From Triticum aestivum (taxonomy: Eukaryota; Streptophyta; Magnoliopsida; Poales; Poaceae), in NCBI RefSeq assembly GCF_018294505.1, contig NC_057797.1, positions 126,671,116-126,735,115 on the forward strand: a stretch of DNA of 64,000 nucleotides. Reading direction: 5' to 3'. Position numbers and translations under genes: made by a program. Under the pieces are notes generated by a model. That model did no database searches. It saw only the letters and a list, made by a program, of their open reading frames with translations, and had not been told where the DNA came from. Below are positions 36,601 to 48,499 of the stretch, piece after piece (position 1 is the stretch's first letter; each line of letters begins with the position of its first letter).

Positions 36601-38010
36601 AAGGTATTTTCATCTCCCTTTATTTCTTTGATTCCAAAGTTGAAACACTAGCCCAAGTAGCCCCAAGGGCCATTTTATGATGTTAATCTTAAACCGGGTC
36701 TTTGTAATACATTAATCCTCTCCTGCTGACCCTCAAAATGTCAGATCCTTAGTGAAAACTAAAACCGATACTTTACCAATGTAATTATATAGCTTTCCTC
36801 AGTGTAGCCCCCAAAGGCCGGTTTAGCTTTGCGAGGTAATACGGGCTTTAATCCATGCGTCTGTTTTGAACAGATGTCCATTAGCCCCCAAGTGTCAAGG
36901 ATAATGCTTGCATTGTTCTGGAGACTTATAAAAGTTGTAGTGAACCAGATCAAATAGGCATTAGCCCCCAAGTATGAAGTGCATAACTTGTTATACGCTT
37001 TGTACTTAGAAAATACATATCCTGTTGTTGACATATCTTCGCTGCTACAGGCCGAGCTAAGCAATAGAGATGCCCGAATCGCTGATTTGCAAGAGAACGT
37101 GAAGTCCCAACAAGCAGAGGCTGTGAAAGCCAAGGAGGAGCTAACCAAAGCCCTGACAACTATGGAAAAGCTAAAGGAGTCTTTTAACAAAGAACGTGCT
37201 GACTGGGAAACTGAGAAGGCCGGTTTAACCAAAAGAGCTGAGGATGCCGAAGCAGCCCTGAAGCCAGTTGTAGATGAACTAACTGGTTTGAAGCGGCAAA
37301 TCAACGCCATGACGTCCGCCATTTTTGGTAAGTATCTCCTTATGCAGTTTGTCCAATTCATGAGATCTTATCATTTACCGGTTTGCTGATTTTAAACCGT
37401 GACAGGCACTCGCATTGCTCATCTGGGCACGGATATGCAGATGAAGCTTAAAGCGGCTTATACCTTGATTGAACAGCTGTACTCTGGATCCCAGCATGCT
37501 ATTTGCAGTGCGGCTTATAACAAACCGGCGCCATCACTGATAAAAGAAACTCTTGAGAAGCTGGCCATGTTACCAGCCTGGATTACCGAACTGAAGAAGG
37601 CAACCGCAAGAGCAGGAGCGCTGACGGCACTAATCCGGGCCAAAGCATGGATTCCAGATCTTGAAGTGGATGACATCATTAAAGTATATCCAGGTGTGAA
37701 GGAGGACGGTTCAAACTTCGACAATGATGATCTCTGAAGGCTGACAAAAGAGATGCGGCCAATAGCCAGCAAACTGGCAGAAGATACAGACTTATCTCAT
37801 TTCCAGCCGGCTTACGACCTTGAAGGGAAGAGACAGCCTGCCGAAATCCATGAAGTCGAAGAACTTGTGCCTCCAATCCGTAAGCATACTTATGCTCCTG
37901 ATATTAACCCCTCCAGCCTTATCCATGAAGAAACTGTGTTTCAAGCTTTAACTGGAATCGATTGGTCAACGGTTGATTTCCAGCGTCTGGGAGGGATGAA
38001 GAAGAAGTGA
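33660..38010 (+). pseudogene. Antisense spliced gene of F, 'putative gypsy type transposon' (Transposase_28-like) family
   Basis: Lies on the strand opposite to gag-pol. Predicted exons: leader 33660-33818; 34406-35307 (ATG 34420); 35389-35705; 35757-36004; 36084-36603; 37051-37327; 37406-38010. All introns have GT...AG ends, and codon phase is kept at four of the five coding joins (the 35705/35757 join is out of phase). The N-terminal part resembles the plant Transposase_28 / putative gypsy-type domain found in Tat-lineage extra ORFs. The middle is Pro/Ser/acidic with basic clusters, and the exon at 37051-37327 encodes a long coiled coil. Four in-frame stops break it: TGA 34636, TAG 35404, TAG 35802, TGA 37735. 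Biochemical function is unknown. A captured host gene is possible; the lineage-wide position argues for a long-standing component. Confidence 0.78.
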
Positions 38011-39502
38011 TTGCACCAAATGACCCTCAACCGTCAAACCGTCCAGACGAAGCATCTTAAACCGGTAGCCGATTTACCAGCTATTGTGTGTCAATGTTTA
38101 AAAACAATTATTCAATTGGAGCCATTTTGAAGCTTCTTGTAATAGGATAGCAAAAACTCCTTTATCTATCATGCCATCGAGCATGTTTTTGTGGTGCTTT
38201 GATATTGTGAACACTTGCTCCACCTTTTGGGATCTATTTATGCATAGCCCATGATGATTTGTGTTCCTGGATACAAGAACTTGAAAGTGTCCTAGTGGTT
38301 TATCACTGGACGGGTCATGATGCCCAAAAATATACAATACTTAGATGGATAATCAAAGTTTGTATATAAAATAATACATGCAACATACCTCGTTGGCTAA
38401 TCAATTGCTTGTATGGTAAATGTGTAAACACCAATCCGGAGTATTGATAACTCCATCCTTAATTTGTCAGATTATGATAATAAACCGTACCGAGATATAA
38501 TAAACACCGGGTTTTCCTTATAACATTGGAGACTTGTTTAGTCAAAACCAGACCGGAGCAGCTTGCTACCGGTTTTAGAATCTGATCACATACTGACAAC
38601 TAAGCATTGAAAGGCAAGCCGGGTTTGTAATAAATACCGGTTTATCAGAAAATATTCATAAATCCCTTACCAAAATATGTTAAAACAACAAATACAAAAG
38701 AAATATGCAAGGCTTTTCATGGGCTGCCAGGCCCTAAATTGAGGCTTTTCATGGGCTGCCAGGCCGCCGAGTTAAACCATTTTGCAAAGCCTTTTAAGAT
38801 GGACCTCAATCTTTAACCAATCACCATTTTAACTTTGACAAGTTCAGGGTCCATGGGATTGACTTGTCAAACGTTCGATGGGTCATACCAGGTTTACCTG
38901 GACGGAGTGGCTTACTTAAAGAGGCAGGATAACCCGGGGTTTTAGGTGAATACACCTGGCTTCCAAGCCTGGCTTGATAGCCTATTACAAGGGTTCCAAA
39001 CTCATTGTTATTTGAGAAGCAAAGAGCCCCCAGGTAATATGTGAGCTGTGCTCGGTGGATACCTATGTTTGAGCTGTGCTTAATACAACAGACTCTCTTT
39101 GGCTCCACACAATTTCCTTTTTTGGCTTAATGCCTATCAAGAGGTGTAGCTATGGTGTGATAATAACAAAGCCCCCTAGTGATATCCCTTTATGGTGTTT
39201 AAACCGATCACGAGGTGTAGCTATGGTGTGACAACAACCAAGCCCCCTAGTGATATCCCTTTGTAGTTTCAAACCGATCAAGAGGTGTAGCTATGGTTCA
39301 GATATGACCAAGCCCCCTAGTGATTTTCTTTATGCCCGTGCAGCTGCAGAGACCGGTTTAACAAAACTCCGCTTTGTCAGAAGAAACTCTTGTAAGCACA
39401 CACATGACGTAAAAAGAACAGAGACCCCGCTTTATTCGAGGCTCCAGTTTATTATATAATATATACATTGTCATAAATATGTACATATGAAGAGCATGTG
39501 GC
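38011..39502 (-). other. Spacer between the antisense gene and integrase of F
   Basis: 1.5 kb without a supportable ORF. It contains two direct repeats: a 24-bp unit beginning 'aggcttttcatgggctg' at 38710-38733 and 38742-38765, and a three-copy array at 39137-39325. Many short words such as 'accggttta' recur here and in the antisense introns. It would be 3' UTR for the antisense gene and the downstream region of pol. Confidence 0.6.
39137..39325. repeat. Three-copy tandem repeat, about 70-bp unit
   Basis: The unit contains 'gaggtgtagctatgg' and 'agccccctagtgat'. The first word begins at 39141, 39212 and 39282 (offsets 71 and 70). The third copy is partial. It sits in the F spacer, between the converging ends of pol and the antisense gene. 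Confidence 0.85.
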
Positions 39503-41043
39503 TCAAGTATAGTAAGGCCGAAGCAGAGCTATATTCCACAGTCGCTTGGTCTCCTCCTCCGATTTACGTGAGTCTTTGTGCTCTCGAACATCAATGAGGT
39601 AGTATGACCCATTGTGCAGATTCTTGCTGACCACAAAGGGTCCTTCCCAAGGTGGGGATAACTTGTGCATATCAGTCTGATCCTGGATGAGCCGGAGCAC
39701 CAAATCACCCTCTTGAAAGGTTCTGGTCTTAACCCGGCGGCTGTGATAACGTCGGAGATCTTGTTGATAAATCGCCGAACGTGCTGCTGCAAGATCACGC
39801 TCCTCATCTAACAAGTCCAGTGAGTCCTGACATGCTGTCTCATTATCAGCTTCAATATAAGCTGCCACACGGGGCGAGTCATGGCGTATGTCACTAGGAA
39901 GAACCGCCTCTGCTCCATAAACCATGAAGAAAGGCGTGTAACCCGTAGATCTGTTGGGCGTGGTGTTGATGCTCCATAACACAGAAGGTAACTCCTCAAC
40001 CGAACAACCCGGTGTCCGTTTCAAAGGAACCATAAGCCGGGTTTAATACCTTTCAAAATATCTTGATTTGCCCGCTCCGCTTGACCATTAGACTAGGGGT
40101 GAGCCACCGATGCTATATCAAGCCGGATGTGCGCACGTTGGCAAAATTCCTCCATCTCTCCTTTTGACAGATTAGTACCATTATCAGTTATAATACTGTG
40201 TGGAAAGCCAAACCGGAATATCACCTTTTTGATGAATTGAACCGCCATGGCCGCATCACACTTACTGACTGGCTCTGCTACCACCCATTTGGTGAATTTG
40301 TCAACTGCCACTAATAAGTGGGTCTTTTTGTCCTTGGAGCACTTAAAGGGTCCAACCATATCAAGCCCCCAAGTCGCAAACGGCCATGTTATTGGAATCA
40401 TCCCCAACTCCTAAGCCAGAATATGAGCACGCCATGCGAATTTTTGACAACCGTCACACCTTTTGACTAAATCCTCAGCATCAACATGAGCTGTTAACCA
40501 ATAGAAACCATGGAGAAAAGCTTTAGCCACCAAAGACTTTGAACCGGCGTGGTGACCACAATCCCCTTCATGGATTTCTCGCAAAATCTCACAACCCTCT
40601 TGAGGAGAAACACAACGCTGAATTGCCCCTGAGATGCTGTAACGATGTAACTCTCTGTTGAGTATGGTCATCGATTTGGAACGCCGGATTATCTGCCGGG
40701 CCGAAGTTTCATCCTCTGGTAACTCGCCCCGGTTCATGTAAGCCAGGAATGGGATTGTCCAATCCGGTATGACATGCAAAGCTGCCACCAATTGAGCCTC
40801 CGGATCAGGAATAGCCAACTCCTCCTCTGTTGGTACCTTGACCGATGGATTATGCAGCACGTCAAGAAAGACATTTGGTGGGACCGGTTTACACTGAGAA
40901 CCAAGGCGGCTTAAAGCGTCCGCTACTTCGTTCTTTCGCCGGTCTATATGGTCCACCTGATAACCCTTGAAGTGACCAGCCACTATGTCCACCTCTCGTC
41001 TATATGCAGCCATGAGTGGGTCCTTAGAATCCCAAGTGTCAGA
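39503..41043 (-). pseudogene. int: Integrase (and end of second RNase H) of F
   Basis: Continues the pol frame after the Y insertion. 41043-40900 is the RNase H tail (KNEVADALSRL). Next come the HHCC zinc-binding region (HHAGSKSL ... CDGCQKF), the catalytic core with the first Asp in GLDMVGPF, the second in ITDNGT, and the Glu-containing NGQAERANQ. The C-terminal end has a GPF/Y-like WEGPFVV module and stops at 39503 after RPYYT. No chromodomain is seen. It is broken by TAG at 40411, TAG at 40093 and a 1-nt deletion near 40038. In the family, integrase inserts the cDNA into chromosomes. Confidence 0.88.
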
Positions 41044-42564
41044 TGATAACCCACAAGTATAGGGGATCGCAATAGTTTTCGATAAGTAAGAGTGTCGAAC
41101 CCAGCGAGGAGCTAAAGGCAGAACAAATAATCCCTCAAGATCTATCGACCACCGATACAACTCTACGCACGCTTGACGTTCGCTTTACCTAGAACAAGTA
41201 TGAAACTAGAAGTACTTTGTAGGTGTTGTTGGATAGGTATGCAAGATAATAAAGAGCAAGTAAATAAAAAGTAGGGGCTGTTTAGATAAAGACACAACTA
41301 AGTTAGGTTTAGTAGAGAGCTTGTTGCCAAGAGAAAGTTATTTGTCCCCAGGCAATTGATAACTAGACTGGTATTCATTATTACAATTTTATTTGAGGGA
41401 GAGGCATAAGCTAACATACTTTCTCTACTTGGATCATATGCACTTATGATTGGAACTCTAGCAAGCATCCACAACTACTAAATATCATTAAGGTAAAACC
41501 CAACCATAGCATTAAAGCATCAAGTCCTCTTTATCCCATACGCAAACAACCTACTTACTCAGGTATGTGCTTCTGTTCACTCACGCCACCCACCATAAGC
41601 AAATCATAAACATATTGCAACACCCTACAACGGGGATCCCTCATGCTTGCGCGACACGGAGAGCACCATAGGACAACACCAATAATAAAACATGCAACTC
41701 AAACCAATCTTGATCATCAAATAGCCATTAGGACAAAACAGATCTACTCAAACATCATAGGATAGCCATACATCATAGGGAAATAATATATAGCGTTGAG
41801 CACCATGTTTAAGCAGAGATTACAGTGGGTAAGAGAGAGGTTACATCGCTGCATAGAGGGGGGAAGAGTTGGTGGTGAAGGCGGTGAAGTTGTTGGTGAA
41901 GATGACGATGATGATGATGGCCCCCGGTGGCACTCCGGCGCCACCGAAAGCAAGGGGGAGAGGGCCCCCCTTCTTCTTCTTCTTCTTCTTCTTCTTCCTT
42001 GACCTCCTCCCTAGATGGGAGAAGGGTTTCCCCTCTTGTCCTTGGCCTCCATGGCGTGGGAGGGGCGAGAGCCCCTCCGAGATTGGACCTGTCTCCCTGT
42101 CTCTCTCTGTTTCTGCATTCTCTCCTAGTTCCGTTTCACCGTTTCGTGTATATATGGAGATCCGTAACTCCGATTGGCCTGAAACCTTCACCGTGATTTT
42201 TTTCCTGAAAATTAGCTTTCTTGCGACAAAAGAAGAGCGTCAACCGCCTTACGGGTGGCTCACGAGGGTAGGGGGCGCGCCCCCCTGCCTCGTGACCACC
42301 TCGGGCACTGTCTCGCGTGGATTTTTCTTCCGGAATTTTCCAAATATTTCAAAAAGTATCTCCGTCCATTTTTATCCTGTTAGGACTCCGTTTGATATGG
42401 ATATTCTGCGAAACCAAAAACATGCAACAGACAGCAACTGGCACTGGGCACTGGATCAATATGTTAGTCCCAAAAATAGTATAAAAAGTTGCCAAAAGTA
42501 TATGAAAGTTGTAGAATATTGGCATGGAACAATTAAAAATTATAGATACGACGGAGACATATCA
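41044..42564 (-). repeat. 3' LTR of element Y (1,521 bp)
   Basis: Plus-strand termini TGATAACCCACAAG at 41044 and ...ACATATCA at 42564. TATA-like TATATAT at 42149-42155. A (CTT)n stretch at 41971-41998 lies in a GC-rich segment. It pairs with 46955-48499. Confidence 0.87.
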
Positions 42565-45496
42565 GCATCCCCAAGCTTAATTCCTGCTCGTCCTCGAGTA
42601 GGTAAATGATAAAAAAGATGATTTTGATGTGGAATGCTACCTAGCATAATCTTGATCACATATCTAATCATGGCATGAATATTAAGACACGAGTGATTCA
42701 AAGCAATAGTCTATCATTTGACATAAAAACAATAATACTTCAAGCCTACTAATAAAGCAATCATGTCTTTTCAAAATAACAAGGCCAAAGAAGGTTATCC
42801 CTACAAAATCATATAGTCTGGCTATGCTCCATCTTCACCACACAAAATACTCACATCATGCACAACCCCGTTGACAAGCCAAGCAATTGTTTCATACTTT
42901 TGACGTTCTCAAACCTTTTCAACTTTCACGCAATACATGAGCGTGAGCCATGGACATAGCACTATAGGTGGAATAGAATGGTGGTTGTGGAGAAGACAAA
43001 AAGGAGAAGATAGTCTTACATCAACTAGGCGTATCAACGGGCTATGGAGATACCCATCAATAGATATCAATGTGAGTGAGTAGGGATTGCCATGCAACGA
43101 ATGCACTAGAGCTATAAGTATATGAAAGCTTTAAGTAAAACTAAGTGGGTGTGCATGCAACTTGGTTGCTCATGAAGACCTAGGCCATTTGAGGAAGCCC
43201 ATCGTTGGAATATACAAGCCAAGTTCTATAATGAAAATTCCCGCTAGTATATGAAAGTGATAACTCAAGAGACTCTCTATATGAAGAACATGGTGCTACT
43301 TTGAAGCACAAGTGTGGTAAAAGGATAGTAACATTGCCCCTTCTCTCTTTTTCTCTCATTTTTTTGTAGGCTTCTTTGGCCTCTCTCTCTTTTTTGGGGG
43401 GGGGGGGGGTTCTTTGGCCACTTTTATTTTGATAACCTCACATGGGACAATGTTCTAATAATGATGATCATCACACTTTTATTTACTTACAACTCAATAT
43501 TACAACTCGATATCTAGAACAAAGATATGACTCTATATGAATGCCTCCGGCGGTGTACCGGGATGTGCAATGATCTAGCGTAGCAATGACATCAAAAAAC
43601 GGACAGGCCATGAAAACATCATGCTAGCTGTCTTACGATCATGCAAAGCAATATGACAATGAATGCTCAAGTCATGTATATGATGATGAGGAAAGTTGCA
43701 TGGCAATATATCTTGGAATGGCTATGGAAATGCCATGATAGGTACGTATGGTGGCTGTTTTGAGGAAGGTATATGGTGGGTTTATGGTACCGGAAAAAGT
43801 TGCGCGGTACTAGAGAGGCTAGCAATGATGGAAGGGTGAGGGTGCGTATAATCCATGGACTCAACATTAGTCATAAAGAACTCACATACTTATTGCAAAA
43901 ATTTATTAGTTATTCAAACAGAGTACTACGCGCTTACTCCTAGGGGGATAGATTGGTAGGAAAAGACCATCGCTCGTCCCCGACCGCCACTCATAAGGAA
44001 GACAATCAATAAATACCTCATGCTCCGACTTCATCACATAACGGTTCACCACACGTGCATGCTACGGGAATCACAAACCTCAACACAAGTATTTCTACAA
44101 TTCACAACCACCCACTAGCATGACCCTAATATTACCATCTTTATATCGCAAAACTATTGCAAGGAATCAAACATATCATATTCAGTGATCTACAAGTTTT
44201 ATGTAGGATTTTATGACTAACCATGTGAATGACCAGTTTCTGTCATCTCTCTAAATAGATATAAGTGAAGCAAGAGAGTTTAATTCTTTCGACAAAAGAT
44301 ATGCCCGTGCTCTAACAAATATAAGTGAAGCAAAAGAGCATTCTACAAATGGTGGTTGTCTATGTAAAGAGAAATAGGCAATCCAAGCTTCAAATGATAT
44401 AAGTGAAGCACATGAAGCATTCCATAAAGCCATACTCAAAAGATATAAGTGAAGTGCAATGAACATTCTATAAATCAACCAAGGACTAGCTCATACCAGC
44501 ATGATGCATAAAAGAAAAATTAAAACTAAATGCAAAAGACGCTCCAAGATTGCACATATCACATGAACGAAACGAATCCGAAAACATAACGATACTTGTT
44601 GAAGAAAGAGGGGATGCCTTCCCAGCATCCCCAAGCTTAGACGCTTGAGTCTCCTTGAATATTTACTTGGGGTGCCTTGGGCATCCCCAAGCTTGAGCTC
44701 TTGCCTCTCTTCCTTCTTCTCACATCGAAACCTTCTCAATCATCGAACACTTCATCCACAGAAAACTTCAACAGAAAACTCGGTAAGATCCGTTAGTATA
44801 ATAAAGCAAATCACTACTCTAAGTACTGTTGCAAACCAATTCATATTTTGTTTTTGCATTGTTTCTACTGTAATATAACTCTTTCTTGGCTTAATCCACT
44901 AATATAAATTGATAGTTTCATCAAAACAAGCAAACTATGCATCAAAAACAGAATCTGTCTAAAACGAAACAGTCTGTAATAATCTGAACATTCACCATAC
45001 TTCTGATACTTGAAAAATTCTACCAAAATTAGGAAAAATAAAAAAATTTATATAGGAAGATAGTGAAAAAAGAATCAGAACCATTTGACGTTCCAGCTAA
45101 AAATGTAAAATCGCGCACTACAGCCAAAGTTTCTGTCCTGCACCGTACAAACCATCAAGCAAATGTAAACATCCTAAAGGCAAACCTTGGCACATTATTT
45201 TTATAATACAATGGAATTGTACAAGGGGATAATTATTTTTGTTGAAAAGTTTCTGTAATCAAGATTCACAAAGTTGCCGTGAGCATGAACAAAGTTCAAG
45301 TAGCTCTCCCACTTCAACAATGCTTGTCTTTCTCACTTTCACTTTCCTTTTAGAAAAAGTTTTGGGTTCCCCTTTTTATTTTTGTTGTTTTTAAACTATA
45401 TGAAAGCACTCAACAGAAATAAATGACTCTCTAAAACTTCCGGGTTGTCTCCCTGGCAGCGCTTTCTTTAAAGCCATTAAGCTAGGCATATGGTGC
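42565..45496 (-). other. Non-coding 3' internal region of element Y, with PPT
   Basis: Begins with the PPT (42565-42578). It aligns with the non-coding regions of A, W, V and X1. It carries PPT-like motifs at 44625-44638 and 44681-44694, and four copies of the ATATAAGTGAAG motif (44257, 44319, 44395 and 44441). A run of about 14 G lies at 43397-43410. No ORF is supportable. Confidence 0.7.
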
Positions 45497-46849
45497 TCAA
45501 GTAATGAATCCACCCGGATCCCAAGGTATATCAAAGCCAATTTTAATTAACAATGATTTAGCATTTAGTAGTGAGCACAAAGTAACATATATCATGTAAC
45601 AAAAAAGTCTAACTCTCTTCCTATGCATCGGCATGTCATAAAAGAACAATTCATGCACACATAGTAAAGTCCAATGCATAGTGTAAATAGTTTCTTGCAA
45701 TTTTAACATATTGGAAACATAGAGAGGTGGAAATATAGTTCCTCTCTCATAATAATTGCAAGTAGGAGCAGCAAGCACATGCATATTATATTCATCAAAA
45801 TCATCATGTGTAACGGTAAAAGGCATCCCATCAATATAATCCTTAATAAGGGCAAACTTCTCCGATATAGTGTAGTTGGGAGAATTCAAAAAGATAATAG
45901 GACTATCATGCATGGGTGCAATAGCAACAATTTCATATTCAACATAAGGAACTATAGCAAGTTCATCTCCATAAGCATAATTCATATTGGCATCTTGGCC
46001 ACAAGCATCATCAAAAAGGGATATTTTAAAAGAATCCAAGGGATCATAACAGTTATCATAGCAATCATCCTTCGGTAAGCACGAAGGGGAATTAAACAAT
46101 GTATGAGTTGAAGAATTACTCTCATTAGAAGGTGGGCACGGGTGATCAATCCGCTCTTCCTCCTTTTGTTCTTCGCTCTCTTCCTCATATTTTTCATCCA
46201 ATGAGCTCACAGTTTCATCAACTTCTTCTTCCATAGATTCCTGCAAAATATTAGTCTCTTCTTGGATAGTGAAGACTTTCTCAATAAGCGCATTAATATA
46301 GGAATTATGTTCATAATTATCATTGCAATATTTTAAGATAGCTAAATTTTCAGGCCTACAAACATCATCATCATAAGCTTCATTCTTTTCAAACAAAGAT
46401 TTAATTTCATAAGCACCCTTAAAAGCAACAAATTCTTCTATTTGTTCCACATCATAGTAATCATATATACCTCTAGCATAAGAAGCCAAGGTTTCATTAT
46501 CATTAAATTCACATGAAAAGGGAAGGTGTGGAGCCTTCATCCTAGAGCAACAAGTAATATCATAACTCAAGCATACTTGCCGAGCATACCACTTTAATAT
46601 ATAAATTTGATCCCATAATAGTTTCCCTTTTTGTGTCAAGCGATAATCCCTAAAGTATTCATGTTGATCCAACGTTACTCCCATTACCAGATTGAATGAG
46701 GTTTTCTCAGGATTATCAAAGTGGTACATAATATTTTTCACATACTGAGCATCGAGGGTTTTAGGAGGTTCCTCATCTCCATGAGTAGCAAGTACACCTA
46801 ATTTTTTGGTATTTCGTGTTCCATATCCATAACTGAAGATAGAGAACAA
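45497..46849 (-). CDS. Y ORF: acidic protein of unknown function
   Basis: An uninterrupted frame of 450 codons at the gag position, directly after the leader. The frame opens at a non-ATG codon. An ATG at 46830 lies in another frame that joins this one if the A run near 46803-46808 has changed by one base, so the N-terminus may be frameshifted; the first in-frame ATG is at 46729. Features: a CNDNYEHNSYI motif, a strongly acidic stretch (EEEV...EEESEEQKEEE, about residues 210-235), an acidic Tyr/Asp-rich middle, and a C-terminal block with NYYERG, FPPLYV and PMHRKRVRL. The YI motif and the C-terminal block also occur in V in the same order. There is no CCHC knuckle here. I recognise no Gag, protease, RT or integrase motif and assign no function. 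Confidence 0.68.
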   Translation of the reverse strand: MFSIFSYGYGTRNTKKLGVLATHGDEEPPKTLDAQYVKNIMYHFDNPEKTSFNLVMGVTLDQHEYFRDYRLTQKGKLLWDQIYILKWYARQVCLSYDITCCSRMKAPHLPFSCEFNDNETLASYARGIYDYYDVEQIEEFVAFKGAYEIKSLFEKNEAYDDDVCRPENLAILKYCNDNYEHNSYINALIEKVFTIQEETNILQESMEEEVDETVSSLDEKYEEESEEQKEEERIDHPCPPSNESNSSTHTLFNSPSCLPKDDCYDNCYDPLDSFKISLFDDACGQDANMNYAYGDELAIVPYVEYEIVAIAPMHDSPIIFLNSPNYTISEKFALIKDYIDGMPFTVTHDDFDEYNMHVLAAPTCNYYERGTIFPPLYVSNMLKLQETIYTMHWTLLCVHELFFYDMPMHRKRVRLFCYMIYVTLCSLLNAKSLLIKIGFDIPWDPGGFIT

Positions 46850-46926
46850 CTAAGAAAAGCAACTAAAAACTACTTAGTGATAAAGCAAACAAGCACACAC
46901 GAGAATATACACCCCACGCTATTGCT

Positions 46927-46943
46927 CCCCGGCAACGGCGCCA
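46927..46943 (-). other. PBS of element Y (tRNA-Asp type)
   Basis: TGGCGCCGTTGCCGGGG on the minus strand, 11 nt from the 5' LTR end at 46955. It is identical to the PBS of A and V. Confidence 0.85.
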
Positions 46944-46954
46944 GAAAAAGGTCT

Positions 46955-48499
46955 TGATAACCCACAAGTACAGGGGATCGCAACAGTTTTCGATAAGTAA
47001 GATTGTCGAACCCAACGAGGAGCTAAAGGCAGAACAAATAACCCCTCAAGTTCTATCGACCACCGATACAACTCTACGCACGCTTGACGTTCGCTTTACC
47101 TAGAACAAGTATGAAACTAGAAGTACTTTGTAGGTGTTGTTGGATAGGTATGCAAGATAATAAAGAGCAAGTAAATAAAAAGTAGGGGCTGTTTAGACAA
47201 AGACACAACTAAGTTAGGTTTAGTAGAGAGCTTGTTGTCAAGAGAAAGTTATTTGTCCCTAGGCAATTGATAACTAGACCAGTAATCATTATTACAATTT
47301 TATTTGAGGGAGAGGCATAAGCTAACATACTTTCTCTACTTGGATCATATGCACTTATGATTGGAACTCTAGCAAGCATCCGCAACTACTAAAGATCATT
47401 AAGGTAAAACCCAACCATAACATTAAAGCATCAAGTCATCTTTATCCCATACGCAAACAACCTACTTACTCGGGTCTGTGCTTCTGTTCACTCACGCCAC
47501 CCACCATAAGCAAATCATAAACATATTGCAACACCCTACAGCGGGGATCCCTCACGCTTGCACGACACAGAGAGCACCATAGGACAGCACCAATAATAAA
47601 ACATACAACTCAAACCAATCTTGATCATCAAATAGCCATTAGGACAAAACAGATCTACTCAAACATCATAGGATAGCCATACATCATAGGGAAATAATAT
47701 ATAGCGTTGAGCACCATGTTTAAGTAGAGATTACAGCGGGTAAGAGAGAGGTTACACCACTGCATAGAGGGGGGAAGAGTTGGTGGTGAAGGCGGTGAAG
47801 TTGTTGGTGAAGATGACGGTGATGATGATGGCCCCCGGTGGCACTCCGGCGCCACTGGAAGCAAGGGGGAGAGGGCCCCCCTTCTTCTTCTTCTTCTTCT
47901 TCGTCTTCTTCTTCTTCTTCTTCCTTGACCTCCTCCCTAGATGGGAGAAGGGTTTCCCCTCTGGTCCTTAGCCTCCATGGCATGGGAGGGGCGAGAGCCC
48001 CTCCGAGATTGGATCTGTCTCTCTGTTTCTGCATTCTCTCCTGGCTTTGTTTCACTGTTTCGTGTATATATGGAGATCCGTAACTCCGATTGGCCTGAAA
48101 CCTTCGCCGTGATTTTTTCTCTCCGAAAATTAGCTTTCTTGCGGCAAAAGAAGAGCGTCAACCGCCTTACAGGTGGCTCACGAGGGTAGGGGGCGCGCCC
48201 AGGGGGGCAGGCACGCCCCCTGCCTCGTGACCACCTCGGGAACCATCTCACGTGGATTTTTTTTCTGGAATTTTCCAAATATTCCAAAAAGTATCTCTGT
48301 CCATTTTTATCCCGTTTGGACTGCGTTTGATATGGATATTCCGCGAAACCAAAAATATGCAACAGACAAGAACTGGCACTGGGCACTGGATCAATATGTT
48401 AGTCCCAAAAATAGTATAAAAAGTTGTCAAAAGTATATGAAAGTTGTAGAATATTGGCATGGAACAATCAAAAATTATAGATACGACGGAGACGTATAA
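46955..48499 (-). repeat. 5' LTR of element Y (1,545 bp)
   Basis: Ends TGATAACCCACAAG at 46955 (plus view). The outer end at 48499 reads CGTATAA in place of CGTATCA, a single change in the terminal dinucleotide region. TATA-like TATATA at 48065-48070. A (CTT)n stretch interrupted by one GTC lies at 47881-47921. Confidence 0.86.

Larger units (their letters stand above)
41044..48499 (-). mobile_element. Element Y: non-autonomous LTR element with an acidic ORF, inserted in F pol
   Basis: 7,456 bp in minus orientation. TSD TCAGA (41039-41043) and CCAGA (48500-48504) differ by one base. 5' LTR 46955-48499, PBS 46927-46943, ORF 46849-45497, non-coding 45496-42579, PPT 42565-42578, 3' LTR 41044-42564. 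The host reading frame (second RNase H of F) resumes exactly across it. Like V it has the tRNA-Asp PBS, the AAGCTTGGGGATGC PPT and the same U3 end as the gag-PR elements, but its U5 and its ORF differ from theirs. Confidence 0.87.

Noticed and set aside
41869..42609. 246-codon plus-strand ORF across the Y 3' LTR
   Set aside because: It crosses the LTR boundary and contains a CTT microsatellite giving poly-Phe; its partner LTR does not keep the frame. Low-complexity artefact.
43397..43410. G homopolymer of about 14 in Y
   Set aside because: Could be a G-quadruplex part, but there is only one run without partner runs, and homopolymer length is error-prone in assemblies.
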